Positions 6,352 to 8,732 of a DNA stretch of 8,732 nt are shown piece after piece. The stretch spans positions 1-8,732 of the forward strand of contig JBIOXZ010000198.1 in NCBI GenBank assembly GCA_044869895.1, read 5' to 3'. Position numbers and translations under genes: made by a program. A model generated the notes under the pieces. It was given only the letters and a program-made list of their open reading frames with translations. It had not been told where the DNA came from and made no database searches. The stretch's first letter is position 1. Every line of letters begins with the position of its first letter. Origin of the DNA: AC-69 sp044869895. Its GTDB lineage: Bacteria; Actinomycetota; UBA4738; HRBIN12.

Positions 6352-6357
6352 AGTGTA
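6352..6357 (-). promoter_or_regulatory. Candidate -10 box (TACACT) for the tRNA-Thr transcript
   Basis: TACACT fits TANNNT and ends ten bases before the mature tRNA 5' end, which would give a leader of about three bases. No clear -35 is seen; that region is occupied by the GC-rich palindrome at 6364-6380. Confidence 0.45.
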
Positions 6358-6363
6358 CCCAAC

Positions 6364-6380
6364 GCGGCCGGGCCGGCCGC
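6364..6380. promoter_or_regulatory. GC-rich inverted repeat between divergent promoters
   Basis: GCGGCCG-GGC-CGGCCGC is a perfect 7-bp inverted repeat with a three-base centre. It lies in the 61-bp gap between the tRNA-Thr gene and the USP-UbiB gene, upstream of both -10 candidates, so a protein bound here could affect both directions. It may also be chance in GC-rich DNA. Confidence 0.35.
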
Positions 6381-6387
6381 ACTTGGA

Positions 6388-6393
6388 GATAAT
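6388..6393 (+). promoter_or_regulatory. Candidate -10 box (GATAAT) for the USP-UbiB gene
   Basis: GATAAT matches five of six bases of TATAAT and ends nine bases before the ATG at 6403. No Shine-Dalgarno is present, so a leaderless or nearly leaderless mRNA is likely. Confidence 0.5.
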
Positions 6394-6402
6394 GCGGACC
6401 GC

Positions 6403-8499
6403 ATGTCGAATCGAGAGCGATCGCGAGGGGCTCCACCCGTTGGCCGGGTCATGGTGGCCACGGATCGCTCGGAGACGGCCGATCGCGCGGTGGGATGGGC
6501 CGCCACGCTGGCCGACCGGTACGGCGCGGAGCTCTTCGTCGTGCAGGTGGTCGTGCCGGCAAACCCGGCCGCCACGCAGTACGGGGCGGCAGAGGCGTCC
6601 CAGGCCGGCGCGGCGGCCGACGAACTCCAGCGGTACGCGATAGGGCTGGCGGGGGAACGCGGCCGGTCCCGGGTGATGGTCGACGACGACCCAGCCATGG
6701 CCATTGTACGGGCCGCCGAGCAGGAGGCGGCCGACGTGCTCGTCGTGGGCAACGCCGGCATGGCGGGCCGCAAGGAATTCCTCCTCGCCAACGTCCCGAA
6801 CCGGATCTCTCACAACGCTCGATGCACCGTCATCATCGTCAACACCATCTCGCCCGATAGGGACGTGCAGGTGATCCGGCCCCGGACGGCCATCCGGGCC
6901 GGAGAGTTCCCGCAGACCGAACCGCGCCTTGCGGCCAGGGGGACGCGGATCGCCGCGGTGATGGCAAAGCACGGCGTGAAGGCGCTCTTCGGCAGGTCCG
7001 GGCCGGACGACGCCACCGGACGCCGGGCTCAAGCGCGTCACCTTCGAAGCGCGCTCGAAGAGCTGGGACCGACCTTCGCCAAGCTCGGACAGGTCCTCTC
7101 GACCCGCCCCGACCTGCTGCCCCCCGAGTTCATCGACGAGCTCGCGACGCTCCAGGACAATGTGCCGCCACTCACCGAGGAGGAAGTGGTGCGCGTGATG
7201 GAGCAAGAGCTCGGCGTACCGTGGGAGGACGTCTTCGACACGATCGACCCAGCGCCGTTGGCGGCCGGCACCATCGCCCAGGTCCACCGAGCCACGTTGA
7301 CCGATGGCGAGCGCGTGGTGGTGAAGGTCCAGCGCCCCACGGCCCGCGAAGAGATCGAGCAGGATCTGGCGCTGCTCGAACTGTTCGCTGAGAAAGTCGC
7401 CGACCGTCCGGGGTTGAAGCAGGTCATCGACATGGGCGCCGTCTTCGAGCATCTCTCCGCATCGCTCCACCGTGAGCTGGACTTCCGCCAGGAGGCCTCG
7501 AACATCGAGCGGATGGACCAGGTCCTGAAGTCCTACTCGCGCCTCGAGGTCCCCGACGTCTTCGGCGGGCTGTCGACCTCGCGACTGTTGGTGATGGAGG
7601 AGATCGAGGGGATCCCGATCTCCAAGGCCTCCCAGGGACCCGAACGGAAGGAGGCCGCCCGGCAGCTCCTGGAGAGCTACTACAAGCAGATCCTGGTCGA
7701 CGGGTTCTTCCACGCCGATCCCCACCCCGGGAACCTCATGTGGTGGAACCACCGGATCTACTTCCTGGACTTCGGGATGGTCGGCGAGGTCGGGGCCGAC
7801 ATGCGCGAGCAGCTGATGCTTCTGCTCATGGCATTCTGGCAGGAGGACGTGGGGTTCCTCACCGACGTCTCACTCATGCTCGCTGGGGCCATCGACCGAA
7901 GCGACCTCGACGTCACGAAGTTCCAGGACGAGATCGGTGAGCTGATGGCGAAGTACCGAACGTCGTCCCTCGCGGACATCCAGCTCGGGCCCATCCTCCA
8001 GGAGATGACCGAGGTGTCGATCCGCCACGACGTCCCGCTGCCGGCATCGCTCGCACTGACCGGCAAGGCTCTGGCCCAGATGCAGCTCGCCACCGCCGAG
8101 CTCGACCCCGAGCTCGACCCGTTCGACGTGGCCGGGAAGTTCCTGATGCGTCAGGTCCTGACGGGGATGGGGGCGAAGCTTGAGCCCAAGGCGCTCTTCT
8201 ACCGGTCTCAACGGCTCAAGGTGCGGTTCTTGCGGATGGTGGAGGCCATCGAGCGACTCATCGGGGCGCGGCCGGGTCAGAAGCTCGAGGTGAACTTCCG
8301 CGCGGCAACGCTCGAGGACACGATCCGCCGGGCCGGACGGAGGCTGGCGATCGGGCTCACCGCCGGGGCTGCGGTCCTCGCCTCGGGGCTCACCGCGGTG
8401 TCGGAGCGGGTCCCGCCCTGGGTGCCGGTCACGTTCGGCGTCGTGGGGGGGTTGCTCACGCTGTCGTTGGTTGCGGACCTGTTCGTCCGCCGCCGCTAG
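6403..8499 (+). CDS. Fusion of a universal stress protein domain and an ABC1/UbiB (AarF) kinase-like protein with two C-terminal membrane helices
   Basis: 698 aa. Residues about 14-147 are a UspA-type domain: VMVATDRSE at the start, ADVLVVGNAGMAGRKEFLLANVPNRI, then CTVIIVN. The ATP-binding pattern G-x2-G-x9-G-S/T is present except that its last pair is A-N, so nucleotide binding is uncertain. Residues about 210-620 are an ABC1/UbiB atypical kinase: KLGQ (227-230), the loop PLAAGTIAQVH (285-295) in place of the Ala-rich AAAS, VVVKVQRP with K308, ELDFRQEA (358-365), HADPHPGN (437-444) and LDFG (455-458). Two hydrophobic helices (about 648-667 and 672-694) close the protein. Known UbiB-like proteins act as ATPases or kinases in quinone and lipid biology at the membrane. 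The natural reading is a stress-sensing domain coupled to such an ATPase; the substrate is unknown. It diverges from the tRNA/rhodanese operon. Confidence 0.93.
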   Translation: MSNRERSRGAPPVGRVMVATDRSETADRAVGWAATLADRYGAELFVVQVVVPANPAATQYGAAEASQAGAAADELQRYAIGLAGERGRSRVMVDDDPAMAIVRAAEQEAADVLVVGNAGMAGRKEFLLANVPNRISHNARCTVIIVNTISPDRDVQVIRPRTAIRAGEFPQTEPRLAARGTRIAAVMAKHGVKALFGRSGPDDATGRRAQARHLRSALEELGPTFAKLGQVLSTRPDLLPPEFIDELATLQDNVPPLTEEEVVRVMEQELGVPWEDVFDTIDPAPLAAGTIAQVHRATLTDGERVVVKVQRPTAREEIEQDLALLELFAEKVADRPGLKQVIDMGAVFEHLSASLHRELDFRQEASNIERMDQVLKSYSRLEVPDVFGGLSTSRLLVMEEIEGIPISKASQGPERKEAARQLLESYYKQILVDGFFHADPHPGNLMWWNHRIYFLDFGMVGEVGADMREQLMLLLMAFWQEDVGFLTDVSLMLAGAIDRSDLDVTKFQDEIGELMAKYRTSSLADIQLGPILQEMTEVSIRHDVPLPASLALTGKALAQMQLATAELDPELDPFDVAGKFLMRQVLTGMGAKLEPKALFYRSQRLKVRFLRMVEAIERLIGARPGQKLEVNFRAATLEDTIRRAGRRLAIGLTAGAAVLASGLTAVSERVPPWVPVTFGVVGGLLTLSLVADLFVRRR

Positions 8500-8514
8500 T
8501 CTCGGCGAAACCGC

Positions 8515-8732
8515 TCAGTCGTCGATGTCGGCGGGCTCGATGTCTGAACCCATGCCCTTCAGCGCCGTCGGCTGCGCCGGTTTCGCCTTGGTCTCGCCCC
8601 TGCGGATGGAACGGACGACCGCGCGCTCCAAGAAGAACGCGACGACGCCCAGGATCAGGCCGACGCCCCACCGCTCGATCCGGCGGAACGGGCTCCTCCG
8701 TTGGTTCGTCCGTCTGCTCGACGACTCGGTCA
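8515..8732 (-). CDS. Small membrane protein, function unknown (start codon cut by the window edge)
   Basis: 71 codons plus the last two bases (TG) of a probable start codon, followed by ACC-GAG, so only one base is likely missing. The protein would have about 72 aa: a basic N-terminus (SSSRRTNQRRSPFRRIER), one short hydrophobic helix (WGVGLILGVVAFFLERAVV, about residues 22-40), another basic patch (RSIRRGETK) and an acidic tail (SDIEPADIDD). I do not recognise the family. It converges on the USP-UbiB gene with 15 bp between stops, and no clear terminator lies in the gap. Confidence 0.7.
   Translation of the reverse strand, partial: TESSSRRTNQRRSPFRRIERWGVGLILGVVAFFLERAVVRSIRRGETKAKPAQPTALKGMGSDIEPADIDD

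Noticed and set aside
4787..6352. Long open frame (521 codons) on the plus strand across the Ala/Pro-rich, Cys-rich and rhodanese genes
   Set aside because: It is Gly/Ser/Arg/Cys-rich noise opposite GC-rich codons and runs into the tRNA; the minus-strand genes have motifs and ribosome sites.
5881..7752. Open frame of 623 codons on the minus strand opposite the USP-UbiB gene
   Set aside because: It is antisense to a clear UspA and ABC1 coding frame, shows no domain of its own and passes through the tRNA.
8500..8514. Terminator between the convergent genes
   Set aside because: Only a three-base stem can be drawn and there is no T-run.

Overview
This is high-GC chromosomal DNA, most likely from an actinobacterium (Actinomycetota), possibly an uncultivated soil or sediment lineage. 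The reasons are the strong GC bias, the neighbourhood of a DUF2342 zincin-like protein, tilS, hpt and ftsH (typical of actinobacteria), the short Cys-rich and Ala/Pro-rich proteins, and several starts that look leaderless (a -10 box directly before the start codon). No phage, insertion sequence or CRISPR is seen, and no stretch over 300 bases lacks a gene.

Layout. From about 6341 down to 1 everything is on the minus strand and reads as one long gene array: tRNA-Thr(CGU); a rhodanese plus CBS-pair protein interrupted by one in-frame UGA; a 53-aa Cys-rich protein; an Ala/Pro-rich single-pass membrane protein; a DUF2342 zincin-like metallopeptidase; tilS; hpt; a small lipoprotein; and the first 459 codons of ftsH, which runs off the left edge. 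Many junctions overlap or are very short (GTGA at 5507-5510, TGATG at 3562-3566, 11 bp before the zincin), which points to translational coupling. On the plus strand, diverging from the tRNA, lies a 698-aa fusion of a universal-stress-protein domain to an ABC1/UbiB kinase-like protein. A small membrane protein, missing only the first base of its start codon, converges on it from the right edge.

The main discovery candidate is the rhodanese-CBS gene (5507-6229). The frame is open and homologous-looking on both sides of a TGA at 6026-6028. The TGA sits five residues after the putative catalytic Cys, at a position where I recall related rhodanese loops carrying Cys. It is followed by a perfect 8-bp hairpin with a GUG loop, 20 nt downstream, which fits the geometry of a bacterial SECIS element. 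The simplest reading is a selenocysteine-containing rhodanese-CBS protein (Sec68). Its partner may be the translationally coupled seven-cysteine mini-protein just downstream.

How the genes fit together. TilS makes lysidine in tRNA-Ile, Hpt salvages purines and FtsH is the membrane AAA+ protease; this housekeeping core is conserved in gram-positive bacteria and joined by DUF2342 in actinobacteria. The rhodanese/Cys-rich pair upstream looks like a sulfur, selenium or redox module attached to this array. A second unusual point is that ftsH has no ATG, GTG or TTG in a workable position and seems to start at CTG with an excellent Shine-Dalgarno sequence.
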